Of a stretch of 64,000 nucleotides of DNA, positions 23,980 to 32,011 are shown one piece after another. This DNA comes from Nocardia brasiliensis NBRC 14402. GTDB lineage: Bacteria > Actinomycetota > Actinomycetes > Mycobacteriales > Mycobacteriaceae. The first letter of the stretch is position 1; each line of letters starts with the position of its first letter. The stretch covers positions 124,001 to 188,000 of the forward strand of contig NZ_BAFT02000065.1 of the NCBI RefSeq assembly GCF_000308475.2, written 5' to 3'. A program made the position numbers and the translations under genes. The notes beneath the pieces were generated by a model. It saw nothing but the letters and a program-made list of their open reading frames with translations, did no database searches and had not been told where the DNA came from.

Positions 23980-25052
23980 GCACGGCGGCCGCGGCGCCGG
24001 GCACGCCGCTGCGGTGGTGGCGGCCGAGGTCGGCGCTGTTCTGGTCGTATTGGCTGATCGCGGTGCTCGGCCTGGCCGGGCTGATCGTGCAGCTCGCGCC
24101 GGTGGTGGCGCTGAACTGGCGTGACGTCCTGGTCGGACTGCCGTTCACGCTGGCCACCCTGGCCGTATTCGGTTGGCTGGTACTGCATTTGGATCGGCTC
24201 CGGGCTCGGCGGCGGATCCGGGCACCGCTGCTGCTCGGCTTCCTGTGGGGCGCGCTGGCCGGTCCCGGCATCGCGATGTTCGCCAACGACCACAACATGC
24301 GGGTGATCCAGAACCTGGCGGGCGACGCGTTCGCCATCGACTGGCAGGCCCCGATCTCCGCGGCGATCGTGGAGGAGGCGGTGAAGGGCGTCGGCGTTTT
24401 CGCCGTCGCCTGCCTGGCCCGGCCGCTGCTGTACCGGCCGATGCACGGGCTGCTGCTCGGCGGCTGCACCGGCCTCGGCTTTCAGGTGGTCGAGAACCTC
24501 ACCTACGAGGCCAACGCCGGATTGCTGTCCGCACAGCATGATCCGGGTTACGCGGTGCTGGTCGGCATCGTGCGGTTGCTCACCGGGGTCACCTCGCACT
24601 GGTTGCTCACCGCGCTGGCGGGGATCGGCATCGTGCTGGCGGTGGCGCGCACGGACTGGCCGCCCCTGCGGCGCGCCCAGGTCTTCCTGCTGTTCTATCT
24701 ACTCGGCGCCGCACTGCACTTCGGCTGGGACGCACCGAGTCCCGCACACGTCCCGGTCGGCTCGATCCTGCTGCGCACGGTGCTGTACGTGCTGATCTTC
24801 GCCGCGGTCTACGCCTGGGTGGTGCACACCGAGCGGACCTGGTTCCGCGCGGTGGTGGACTGGGCGGTGACCCGCGCCATCGCGCCGGCGGGCGAGCTGA
24901 GCACGCTGGTCACCCGGCGCAGCAGGCGAAAGGCCCGCACGGCGGAACGGATGAGTGGTCAGCACAGCCGCCGGCTACAGCTGCGGCGGCAACGCGTGCT
25001 GCTGGAGTGGGTGCAGGAAGCCGGTGCGGGTTCCGGTATCCGCGTGCCGTGA
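23976..25052 (+). CDS. PrsW-family intramembrane metalloprotease
   Basis: This is a 358-residue multi-pass membrane protein with about eight hydrophobic helices. The family motifs are visible: IVEEAVKG (EExxK) near residue 133, the VVENLTYE segment, and HFGWDA near residue 250. In Bacillus subtilis PrsW starts the release of a sigma factor by cutting its anti-sigma factor; here no sigma gene is adjacent. A basic C-terminal tail (RRSRRKARTAERM) faces the cytoplasm. It overlaps the upstream single-pass gene (ATGA). Confidence 0.82.
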   Translation: MSTAAAAPGTPLRWWRPRSALFWSYWLIAVLGLAGLIVQLAPVVALNWRDVLVGLPFTLATLAVFGWLVLHLDRLRARRRIRAPLLLGFLWGALAGPGIAMFANDHNMRVIQNLAGDAFAIDWQAPISAAIVEEAVKGVGVFAVACLARPLLYRPMHGLLLGGCTGLGFQVVENLTYEANAGLLSAQHDPGYAVLVGIVRLLTGVTSHWLLTALAGIGIVLAVARTDWPPLRRAQVFLLFYLLGAALHFGWDAPSPAHVPVGSILLRTVLYVLIFAAVYAWVVHTERTWFRAVVDWAVTRAIAPAGELSTLVTRRSRRKARTAERMSGQHSRRLQLRRQRVLLEWVQEAGAGSGIRVP

Positions 25053-25081
25053 CCCCGCCCTGCCGATAACCCCGGGCCGCG

Positions 25082-25109
25082 TTGACACTCGCTTCGGCGC
25101 AATGACAAT
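25082..25109 (+). promoter_or_regulatory. Promoter-like element before the DUF445 gene
   Basis: TTGACA (25082-25087) and GACAAT (25104-25109) are 16 bp apart. An 18-bp inverted repeat (ACCGGCGG-TT-CCGCCGGT, 25131-25148) lies in the predicted leader and could be an operator or a hairpin. Confidence 0.45.
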
Positions 25110-25169
25110 GTTGGGGCCTTGATACCTCATACCGGCGGTTCCGCCGGTTCGGCCTAGGGAGATCCATCG

Positions 25170-26525
25170 ATGAGTTCGCTCGCCGCTGGCGTGTTCATCG
25201 ATTGGGAGGAGCTGACCGGCCAGTCCAAGTTCGTGGTCGACCTGATCACGTTCCCGATCTTCAGCGCGCTGGCGGGCTGGCTCACCAACTGGACCGGCGT
25301 GCTGATGTTGTTCTGGCCGGTGCGGTTTCGCGGTTTCCGGATCCCGGGACTGCACGTGCTGTACCCGTATTTCCCGCGCCGGGTGCAGGTACTGCCGACG
25401 TTCTCCGGGGACGGGCGGCAGTTGGGTTTCCAGGGCTTCATTCCGGCGCGGGCCGAGAAGATGGCCAGCATCTGCGTGGACAAGGCGCTGATGCGGATCG
25501 GCAGCCCACGCGATTTCATCCACGAACTGGACCTGGACGGCATCGCGGACTACGTCGCGGTGCTGGCGCGTAAACAGGTGCAACCGCTGGTCGACGAACT
25601 GATGTACCGGGAGAACCCGGACCTGTGGCGCACGGTTCCGCGCGCCGCCAAGCAGATCATCTACCAGCGGGTGGACCGCGAGCTGCCCGCACTGTCCCGG
25701 CGCGCGTTCGAATCGCTCGGCGACAACGTCGATCAGCTGATCGATATCAAGAGCTTCGTCATCCGGTACCTGCAGGACAACCCGGGCATCCTCAAGGATC
25801 TGACCACCACGATCGCGGCGCCCGAGCTGCGGTTCATGGTCCGGATCGGCCTGCTGGGCGCGCCGTTCGGGCTCGCACTGGCGCTGTACATGCATGTGCA
25901 CCACCGGATTCCGGTGCTGGGCTGGGTGCCGGGGTGGGTGATCGTGCTGCTCGCGTCGGCGGCGATCGGGGTGATCGTGAACGTCATCGCGGTGAAGATG
26001 GTGTTCGAGCCCGGCGATCCGCAACCCTGGTACAAGTACCTCTGGCAGCAGGCCCTGCTGGCCAAGCGGCAGCCGCAGGCGGCCACCGATCTCGCGCACA
26101 TTCTGGCCTACCAGGTGCTCACCCTGCCGAACCTGTCCAAGGAACTGCTGGACGGCCCCAACGGTGACAAGACCCGTCAGCTGCTGGAACGGCTCGTGTC
26201 CGACGAGATCCACCGACAGCTCGGCCCGACCACCTCGTTCGTCCGCGCGGCGCTCGGGCGACGCCAGTTCGACAATCTCAAGGCCGGCGCGGCGGGCGCG
26301 GCGGTCGGCTTGGCGCCGACGCTGGTCGAGGACGAGGAGTTCACGCTCGAGCAGGCGAAGACCATCGACGTGTTCGCGGCCCGCAAGCTGCGGCAGCTGA
26401 CGCCGGGGGAGTTCATGGAGATGTTCTATGCCTCGGTCGAGCAGGACGCCTGGCTGCTCTACCTGCACGGCGCGGTGCTCGGACTGGCGGTCGGCGCCTC
26501 GCACCTGATCGTCTTCGGCTGGTGA
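25170..26525 (+). CDS. DUF445 family membrane protein
   Basis: This is a 451-residue membrane protein of the DUF445 (YheB-like) family. An N-terminal segment (VVDLITFPIFSALAGWLTNWTGVLMLF) is followed by a long soluble helical region. Then come a membrane pair (IGLLGAPFGLALALYMHV and WVIVLLASAAIGVIVNVIAVKMVF) and a C-terminal segment (LHGAVLGLAVGASHLIVFGW). The paired membrane repeats, with the shared pattern LTNWxAVxMxF, are typical. The function is unknown. It has its own promoter and a palindrome with a T run after the stop. Confidence 0.8.
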   Translation: MSSLAAGVFIDWEELTGQSKFVVDLITFPIFSALAGWLTNWTGVLMLFWPVRFRGFRIPGLHVLYPYFPRRVQVLPTFSGDGRQLGFQGFIPARAEKMASICVDKALMRIGSPRDFIHELDLDGIADYVAVLARKQVQPLVDELMYRENPDLWRTVPRAAKQIIYQRVDRELPALSRRAFESLGDNVDQLIDIKSFVIRYLQDNPGILKDLTTTIAAPELRFMVRIGLLGAPFGLALALYMHVHHRIPVLGWVPGWVIVLLASAAIGVIVNVIAVKMVFEPGDPQPWYKYLWQQALLAKRQPQAATDLAHILAYQVLTLPNLSKELLDGPNGDKTRQLLERLVSDEIHRQLGPTTSFVRAALGRRQFDNLKAGAAGAAVGLAPTLVEDEEFTLEQAKTIDVFAARKLRQLTPGEFMEMFYASVEQDAWLLYLHGAVLGLAVGASHLIVFGW

Positions 26526-26542
26526 AGCCGCGGCACAAAATA

Positions 26543-26565
26543 CAAGCACGCGTGCTTGCATTTTT
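26543..26565 (+). terminator. Palindrome with T tract after DUF445 gene (terminator or operator)
   Basis: CAAGCACGCGTGCTTG (26543-26558) is a perfect 16-bp palindrome, followed by CA and TTTTT. It can fold into a six-pair hairpin with a CGCG loop, or act as a TetR-type operator for the next gene, 82 bp away. Confidence 0.55.
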
Positions 26566-26640
26566 CTGAGGCCGCTGCGATGCTGAACCGGCGCGGGCAC
26601 CCGAGGCGGTGTGCCCGGCGGGTAAGGAGCTGGGGAACAG

Positions 26641-27432
26641 ATGGCTGACCTCGAAGCGCTGCTCGGCGAGTTCGCCGCGGAATGCGCCGATCTGGAACGA
26701 ATCGTCGCCCCGCTGGCGGCCACCGAGTGGACCCGCGCCACCCCGGCGCCCGGCTGGACCATCGCCCATCAGATCGGCCATCTGGCCTGGACCGACGAGA
26801 TCGCCACGGTCGCCGCCACCGATGCCGTGGAATTCCAGCGGTTGGTGACCGAGGCCGGACCGAAGGTGCTGACCTTCGTCGACGACGCGGCCGAGGAGGC
26901 CGCGGCCGCACCCGCCGCGGAGCTGCTGGACCGGTGGCACCGGGGCCGCAAAACACTCACCGACGCATTGCGCGCGGTGCCCGCGGGTACCAAACTGCCC
27001 TGGTTCGGCCCGCCGATGAGCGCGGCCTCGATGATCACCGCCCGCATCATGGAGACCTGGGCGCACGGCCAGGACGTGGCCGACACCCTGGGCGTCACCC
27101 GGGAGCCGACCGCCCGGCTGCGCACGGTCGCCCATATCGGCGTCCGCACCAGGAACTTCGCCTACACCGTGCACGGAAAGACCACGCCCGCAGCGGAATT
27201 CCGGGTGGAACTGACCGCGCCCGACGGCACGACTTGGTCCTGGGGTCCTGCGGACGCCGCACAGCGGGTGAGCGGGCCGGCGCTCGACTTCTGCCTGCTG
27301 GTGACCCAGCGCCGCCACCCGGACGATCTCGCGATCGTCGCCACGGGTCCCGACGCTGCCGAATGGCTCACCCTCGCACAGGCTTTCGCCGGGCCGACGG
27401 GCGCGGGCCGGACCGCCGGACAGTTCGCCTGA
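26641..27432 (+). CDS. TIGR03084 / maleylpyruvate isomerase-like metal-binding protein
   Basis: This is a 263-residue protein with a DinB-like four-helix bundle. Metal-binding motifs are seen in APGWTIAHQIGHLAWTDE and METWAHGQDVAD. The C-terminal half (VELTAPDGTTWSWGP ... FCLLVTQRRHPDDLAI) is the family's small beta domain. Mycothiol-dependent maleylpyruvate isomerase belongs to the same superfamily, so a mycothiol-linked reaction is possible but unproven. The start has GGTAAGGAGC upstream. A strong hairpin follows 18 bp after the stop. Confidence 0.82.
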   Translation: MADLEALLGEFAAECADLERIVAPLAATEWTRATPAPGWTIAHQIGHLAWTDEIATVAATDAVEFQRLVTEAGPKVLTFVDDAAEEAAAAPAAELLDRWHRGRKTLTDALRAVPAGTKLPWFGPPMSAASMITARIMETWAHGQDVADTLGVTREPTARLRTVAHIGVRTRNFAYTVHGKTTPAAEFRVELTAPDGTTWSWGPADAAQRVSGPALDFCLLVTQRRHPDDLAIVATGPDAAEWLTLAQAFAGPTGAGRTAGQFA

Positions 27433-27815
27433 CCTGCCACCGACGACAACGACGGCCGGATGCGTGCATCCGGCCGTCGTCGGCACCCGACCAGTTCCGA
27501 GGATTCGGGAGCCGGCGAGCGCCACACTTGGGTGCGCCGTTCGTATCGGCCGGACGCCATTGGCCGGGTGTCTCGATGTGGCAGTCGAGAATGACGCTCG
27601 CCAGCTGAATTCTTGGTTACCCGCGCTCGACCTGCTGGAAACATAAACGACTCCGGCGATTCGGACTCGACGCCCGGCGACCGGTCCGGGCCGCGATGTG
27701 ATCCTGCTCTCCCGGACCCGGCACGCTCCGCGCCCGCGCCGTAACCTGGACAACTGTACGGCTTTCAACGATGCGGGCCGCTGCCAGGGAACTGAGCGGA
27801 CGGAAGGAACGCATC
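27433..27815. other. Intergenic region with hairpin terminator
   Basis: This 383-bp gap begins with a terminator hairpin (27451-27463 pairing with 27466-27478). The remainder has no convincing gene. Short open frames lack ribosome binding sites. The promoter of the following exported-protein gene should lie near 27740-27800. Confidence 0.5.
27451..27478 (+). terminator. Hairpin terminator after TIGR03084 gene
   Basis: GACGGCCGGATGC pairs with GCATCCGGCCGTC across a tiny loop, starting 18 bp after the stop codon. Confidence 0.72.
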
Positions 27816-28502
27816 GTGAGAACACATAAGCCTGCCCATATCGCGCGGCATGCCGCGGTCGTGCTCGCCGGTGCCGCGAGCCTCAGTCTCACCGTGGTCG
27901 CGGGCGCCTACATCGTGCACCAGATCGCCGAAACCGAGCGGCCTGCGGGCCCGGCGGCCGCGCCACCGGCGTTGCCCGCCGAGGAATTCGACGGGGAGCC
28001 CGTATCCGCCGAGACGGTGCTCACCGCGGGCAGTCACGAACTGCCCGTGCTCGTGCGGCCGCGCGAGGTCGCCGCTACGGCTCCGAAAGTGGCTGACCCG
28101 CAGCTGCATTCGACGTTCACCACGCATGACGCCGGTGTCGGCGGCCGGCTGCGGCTCGGCGACACCTACGTCGGCGCGCAACTCGCCGCGGTGCCCGACG
28201 AGACGATCTCGCTGACCGTCGATACCAACGCGGTCACCGTGCTCGCCGGCTTACTGCCCGCCGACCCGCGGCGGGACACCTCAGCGGTCACCCGGCTGCG
28301 CACCGAATTCGACACGCGCAGTGGCGCGGTGGTGCTACTGCTGACCGATCCGGAGCTCGGCGAGCACGATCTGCGGATCGATCGCGCTCCGAAGGCAGGC
28401 ACCGGTGTGACGGCCGGGCCGGCCGGATCCGGTGCCCCGGACCCCGCCGCCGCACCGGGCGGGGGCGCCCCGCACGGCGGGCAACCCAGCGTCACGGTGT
28501 AG
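27816..28502 (+). CDS. Membrane-anchored or exported protein, unknown family
   Basis: This is a 228-residue protein. After VRTHKPAHIARH a hydrophobic segment (AAVVLAGAASLSLTVVAGAYIVHQIAE) acts as a signal anchor. The exported part is Ala/Pro/Asp-rich and beta-like. It ends in a low-complexity Gly/Pro/Ala tail (PDPAAAPGGGAPHGGQ). It has no cysteines and no recognised catalytic motif. The GTG start has GGAAGGAA upstream, which decides against the earlier in-frame ATG. It could be a cell-envelope component; I do not recognise a family. Confidence 0.65.
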   Translation: MRTHKPAHIARHAAVVLAGAASLSLTVVAGAYIVHQIAETERPAGPAAAPPALPAEEFDGEPVSAETVLTAGSHELPVLVRPREVAATAPKVADPQLHSTFTTHDAGVGGRLRLGDTYVGAQLAAVPDETISLTVDTNAVTVLAGLLPADPRRDTSAVTRLRTEFDTRSGAVVLLLTDPELGEHDLRIDRAPKAGTGVTAGPAGSGAPDPAAAPGGGAPHGGQPSVTV

Positions 28503-28512
28503 CCCGTCGGCC

Positions 28513-28518
28513 TAGGGT
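28513..28518 (+). promoter_or_regulatory. -10 element for leaderless lhgO
   Basis: TAGGGT ends six bases before ATG 28525, where no Shine-Dalgarno is present. Confidence 0.5.
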
Positions 28519-28524
28519 GCTCGT

Positions 28525-29715
28525 ATGCCGCACAGCATGTACGACTTCTGCGTGATCGGCGGTGGCATCGTCGGGGTGGCGACCGCGCACCGCATCCTGC
28601 GCAGGCACCCCGGCGCGACCCTGGTGCTGCTAGAGAAGGCCGGCGCCCTGGCCACCCACCAGACCGGGCACAACAGCGGGGTCATCCACTCGGGCATCTA
28701 CTATCCGCCGGACAGCCTGAAGGCGCGGCTGTGCCGCCAGGGCGCGCGCTGGACCAAGGAATTCGCGGCGGCCCAAGGGATTCCGTTCGAGGTCTGCGGC
28801 AAGCTGCTGGTCGCCACGGACGCGGCCGAGCAGCAGCGGATGCTGGCGCTGCACGAGCGCTCGGTGACCAACGGGGTGGCGGTCGAGCTGATCGATGCCG
28901 CCGAACTCCGCAGGCGGGAACCGAAGGTGCGCGGGATCGGCGCGTTGTTCGTGCCGGACACCGGCATCGTCGACTACACCCGGATCACCGCCGCGCTGGC
29001 CGCCGAGGTCGCGGCGGCGGGCGGAGAACTGGTGTTCGGCGCCGAGGTCACCGCGCTCACCGAGACCGACAGCGCGGTCACCGCGGCCGGACCGGCGGGG
29101 TCGTGGTCGGCGCGGACCCTGGTGGTGTGCGCAGGCCTGCAGGCCGATCGGCTGGCCCGGATGGCCGGGCTGCGCAACGACTTTCGGATCGTGCCGTTCC
29201 GCGGCGAGTACTACCAGCTGCCGCCGGAGCGGGCCGGATTGGTGCGCACGCTCATCTATCCGATCCCCGATCCGGAGCTGCCGTTCCTCGGCGTCCACCT
29301 CAGCCCGACCATCGACGGCACCCTGACCGTCGGCCCGAACGCGGTGCTCGGGCTGGCCAGGGAGGGTTATCGCAAGGGCAGTTTCGACGCCAGGGACGCC
29401 GGCGCGGTGCTCAGCTTTCCCGGAGTACACCGGGTGGCCAGGGCCAATATCCGGACCGGGCTGCGCGAATTGCGCAACTCGGTGTTCAAACGGGGCTATC
29501 TGGCCGAGTGCCGCAAATACTGCCCCGAGTTGACGGCGGCGGATCTGCGACCGCGCGAGGCGGGCATCCGCGCGCAGGCGGTGCTGCGGGACGGCACCCT
29601 GGTGCACGACTTCATGATCGAGCGCACGCCGCGCTCGGTGCACGTGCTCAACGCGCCGTCGCCCGCCGCCACCTCGGCGATGCCGATCGCCGAGCACATC
29701 GTCGCTCAGCTCTGA
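28525..29715 (+). CDS. lhgO: L-2-hydroxyglutarate oxidase
   Basis: This is a 396-residue FAD oxidoreductase of the DAO family. The FAD motif is FCVIGGGIVGVATAHRIL (residues 6-23). The LhgO marks follow: HQTGHNSGVIHSGIYYPPDSLKARLC near residue 47, CGKLLVATD, and PFRGEYYQLPPE near 230. The enzyme converts L-2-hydroxyglutarate to 2-oxoglutarate and passes electrons to the quinone pool or oxygen. A TAGGGT box six bases before the ATG predicts leaderless translation. The window also holds a YdiJ-like D-2-hydroxyglutarate dehydrogenase candidate. Confidence 0.9.
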   Translation: MPHSMYDFCVIGGGIVGVATAHRILRRHPGATLVLLEKAGALATHQTGHNSGVIHSGIYYPPDSLKARLCRQGARWTKEFAAAQGIPFEVCGKLLVATDAAEQQRMLALHERSVTNGVAVELIDAAELRRREPKVRGIGALFVPDTGIVDYTRITAALAAEVAAAGGELVFGAEVTALTETDSAVTAAGPAGSWSARTLVVCAGLQADRLARMAGLRNDFRIVPFRGEYYQLPPERAGLVRTLIYPIPDPELPFLGVHLSPTIDGTLTVGPNAVLGLAREGYRKGSFDARDAGAVLSFPGVHRVARANIRTGLRELRNSVFKRGYLAECRKYCPELTAADLRPREAGIRAQAVLRDGTLVHDFMIERTPRSVHVLNAPSPAATSAMPIAEHIVAQL

Positions 29716-29743
29716 CACAAAGAACAAACCGGAAGGTTTTATA

Positions 29744-29759
29744 AGCCGGTTGACCGGCT
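29744..29759. terminator. Weak hairpin after lhgO
   Basis: AGCCGGT and ACCGGCT flank TG, 29 bp after the stop codon. The stem is only seven pairs and has no T tract, so it is a weak candidate. Confidence 0.4.
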
Positions 29760-29883
29760 GTGAGCAACCAAGCAACCGCCCGGTCGCAATGCGAAAAAGG
29801 CTCGTGCCAAATCCCGCGCAACCCCTCCAATAAAGAGGAGAGCTGTAGTACTTTTAACGCCAGTCGTGGAAATGGGAGGGCCC

Positions 29884-30357
29884 ATGGGCCATATCAAGTA
29901 CGCGAGTGACGTCGGAGCGCCTGTCGAGGTCGCCTTCACCTATACGGACAACCACCTGTTCGTCCCGGATTGGATGTTCGGCGTCGCCGGCTTCGAACCC
30001 GACGGAGAGCTCGACCACGGCCTCGGCGCCACGTTCACCGCCGCCACCCGGCTGCTGATGTTCTGGCGGCCGGCCATGACATGCGAGGTCACCGAATATC
30101 GCCGCAACGTCGTGATCGGGTATACGCTGCGTGGGCGTTTATCCGGGACCCTGACGCTGCGCTTCGACCCACTCGGTTACGGGAGGTCGGTGCTGACGTC
30201 GGAGGCGGAGTACAGTCCACCGCGCGGCTTCGCGGGGCGCCTCTGCGTCGGTTTGGTGGACTCCGCCGTGAAATCGGCGCTCCGCCGCACCGAGTCCCAA
30301 TTGCGAAGGGAGATAGAAGAATTCCACGGTACCGATCTTGTCGGTCGGATTGCGTAG
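29884..30357 (+). CDS. SRPBCC (START-like) domain protein
   Basis: This is a 157-residue protein with the polyketide cyclase/START fold pattern: HIKYASDVGAPVEVAFTYTDNHLFVPDWMFGVAGF, then LTLRFDPLGYGRSVLTSEAEYSPP. These domains bind hydrophobic ligands; no catalytic residues can be named. Its ATG has GGGAGGG just upstream, which favours it over an earlier GTG. It is followed 10 bp later by the RNase H gene, whose own leaderless promoter lies at the end of this gene. Confidence 0.75.
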   Translation: MGHIKYASDVGAPVEVAFTYTDNHLFVPDWMFGVAGFEPDGELDHGLGATFTAATRLLMFWRPAMTCEVTEYRRNVVIGYTLRGRLSGTLTLRFDPLGYGRSVLTSEAEYSPPRGFAGRLCVGLVDSAVKSALRRTESQLRREIEEFHGTDLVGRIA

Positions 30358-30360
30358 GGT
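30355..30360 (+). promoter_or_regulatory. -10 element for leaderless RNase H gene
   Basis: TAGGGT overlaps the stop of the SRPBCC gene and lies seven bases before ATG 30368. Confidence 0.5.
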
Positions 30361-30367
30361 GCCAGCC

Positions 30368-30979
30368 ATGATCATCGTGAGCACCGACGGATCCTGCCTG
30401 CGCAACCCCGGCGGCGCCATCGGCTGGGCGTGGGTCAATCATCAGGGCTCCTCGGCCAGCGGCGGCGGCGCGTCCGGCACGAACCAGGTCGCGGAATTGC
30501 GCGCGGTACTGGAAGCGATTCTCGCCCATCCCGATTCGGAACCCCTGCTGATCGAAAGCGATTCGCTCTACGCGATCAAGTGCGCGTCGGAGTGGATCTC
30601 CAGCTGGCGGCTCAACGGCTGGCGCACCTCGACCGGCGGCGCCGTGAAGAACGTCGAACTCATCCGCCAGATCGACAAAGCAATCGCCAGCAGGCCCGGC
30701 CCGGTCCGATTCCGTTGGGTCCGTGGCCATGTCGGCAACTACTTCAACGAGCAGGCCGACGCGCTTGCCGGAGAAGCGGCTCGGAAGGCGGCCGCCTCGG
30801 CAGCCGTCGCCGAGGCGAACACCGCGGAAATCCCCGCGGTGACTGTGGAAGAAGCGCCGGCGGTGCCGGACGTGTTGCAGCAGAAGCCCGAACGGTCGCG
30901 CACACCGGCTGCCGTCTCGGGACAGGCCGCGGGGAAGGCGGCCGCGCCGTCGGCGCCACAGGCATTGACGCTGTTCTGA
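30368..30979 (+). CDS. RNase HI-type ribonuclease with low-complexity tail
   Basis: This is a 203-residue nuclease that cleaves RNA in RNA-DNA hybrids. The four acidic active-site residues are in place: STDGSCLRNPGG (Asp), QVAELRAVLEA (Glu), LIESDSLYAI (Asp) and NEQADALAGEA (Asp), all within the first 140 residues. The GTNQVAELRA and WVRGHVGN segments are typical. The last 60 residues are Ala/Pro/Val-rich and look disordered, longer than in E. coli RNase HI. It is not fused to a CobC phosphatase as in Mycobacterium Rv2228c. The start MIIVSTDGS is set by a TAGGGT box seven bases upstream. Confidence 0.87.
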   Translation: MIIVSTDGSCLRNPGGAIGWAWVNHQGSSASGGGASGTNQVAELRAVLEAILAHPDSEPLLIESDSLYAIKCASEWISSWRLNGWRTSTGGAVKNVELIRQIDKAIASRPGPVRFRWVRGHVGNYFNEQADALAGEAARKAAASAAVAEANTAEIPAVTVEEAPAVPDVLQQKPERSRTPAAVSGQAAGKAAAPSAPQALTLF

Positions 30980-31004
30980 TTTCGAGGAATGGCCGCCCGA
31001 ATGA

Positions 31005-31039
31005 CCTCCGGCGGTGGTGGCTCGGCCCACCGCCGGAGG
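31005..31039. terminator. Bidirectional terminator between RNase H gene and mce operon
   Basis: CCTCCGGCGGTGG (31005-31017) pairs with CCACCGCCGGAGG (31027-31039) across a 9-nt loop. It sits 26 bp before the expected stop of the Mce-associated gene on the minus strand. Confidence 0.72.
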
Positions 31040-31064
31040 CGCTCGGTGCCTTACCGTCGCGGGA

Positions 31065-31879
31065 TCAGTTGCCCGGGGCGGGGTTGGCTGCTCGGTCGGA
31101 GCGGGCTGACCCTCCGGTCCGGCGGGCGCATTCGGCGCCGGAGCGGGCGCACCGGGCAGGCCGGTGCCCGCCCCCTTCAGCATCGGCGAATCGAGCTTCT
31201 CGACCAGCCACTTGTCGCCGGACTTGGTGAGCTGCGCGATCACCACGACGAACTGCCGCTCCGGGTTCGACTGGGTGAAGTTGGTCCGGTACTGCGTCAG
31301 CGTGACGAGCACGTTCGCCGAGGTCTTGTCGCCGGACTGGTAACCGCACTGCACGTCGTCCACCCAGGACTTCACCTTGGCCTGGACCATGGCGTCCTTG
31401 AGCGCCTTGGTCGCGTCGTCGAACTCCTTCAGGAATTCGCCGCTCGCGCCGGCCTTCACCTTGGTGAAGTAGCCGTCGAGGTCCTTCGAGTAGTCGTAGA
31501 TCGAGACGTCCTTGCCGAACGAGCACGCGGCGTTGGTCGCGTCCCGGATCGCGTCGAGCTTGTCGCCGCGATCCTTGCCCTGCAGGAAGAACACCACCAC
31601 CGCGGTGATCGCCGCGACCGCGAGCACGCCCGCCACGAAGGCCGCGATCAGCGGCATCGAGCCGGACCGGCCCGACACGGCCGCTTTGCCCGCGCCCTTA
31701 CCGAGATCGGTCGTGGGCGTGCTGACCCGGTCCGACTTGTCGGCCTCGTCGGCCGGCGCCGCCTCGGTCTTGGACAGCTCGGGCGTGGCTGCCGCGGTCT
31801 CGGACTGCTCGCCCGCATCCTTCGTGGCATCCGCCACGGTCTCGGCGTCCTTGTTGGTGTCGGCGTCGTCGGTGGACAT
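31065..31879 (-). CDS. Mce-associated membrane protein, frameshifted near its C-terminus
   Basis: This is the last gene of the mce operon. A charged Asp/Ala/Thr-rich N-terminus is followed by one membrane helix (MPLIAAFVAGVLAVAAITAVVVFFLQ, near residue 74). The extracytoplasmic Mce-associated domain contains YDYSKDLDGYFTKVKAGASGEFLKEFDDATKAL and RQFVVVIAQLTKSGDKWLVEKLD. The tail is Pro-rich. In the sequence as given the frame does not stop here but runs another 325 codons antisense through the RNase H gene. One missing base in a GGGG run (31075-31078 or 31080-31083) restores an ending PGN plus stop at 31065, just before a terminator. Mas proteins are thought to stabilise Mce complexes. Confidence 0.78.
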
Positions 31880-32011
31880 CGATACAAACCTGCACTTTCC
31901 CGGCGCGCGGGCGCACCGATCGACTGACGGGCCCGCATCTCGGGCGAACCGTACGCGTTCTACCGGCGAGTATGCCCGGACCCGCGCGGTCGACGCGGGG
32001 CCGGGGGCTAC

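Noticed and set aside
30089..31064. C-terminal extension of the Mce-associated gene
   Set aside because: It crosses a bidirectional terminator and lies antisense to two real genes; a one-base shift explains it better.
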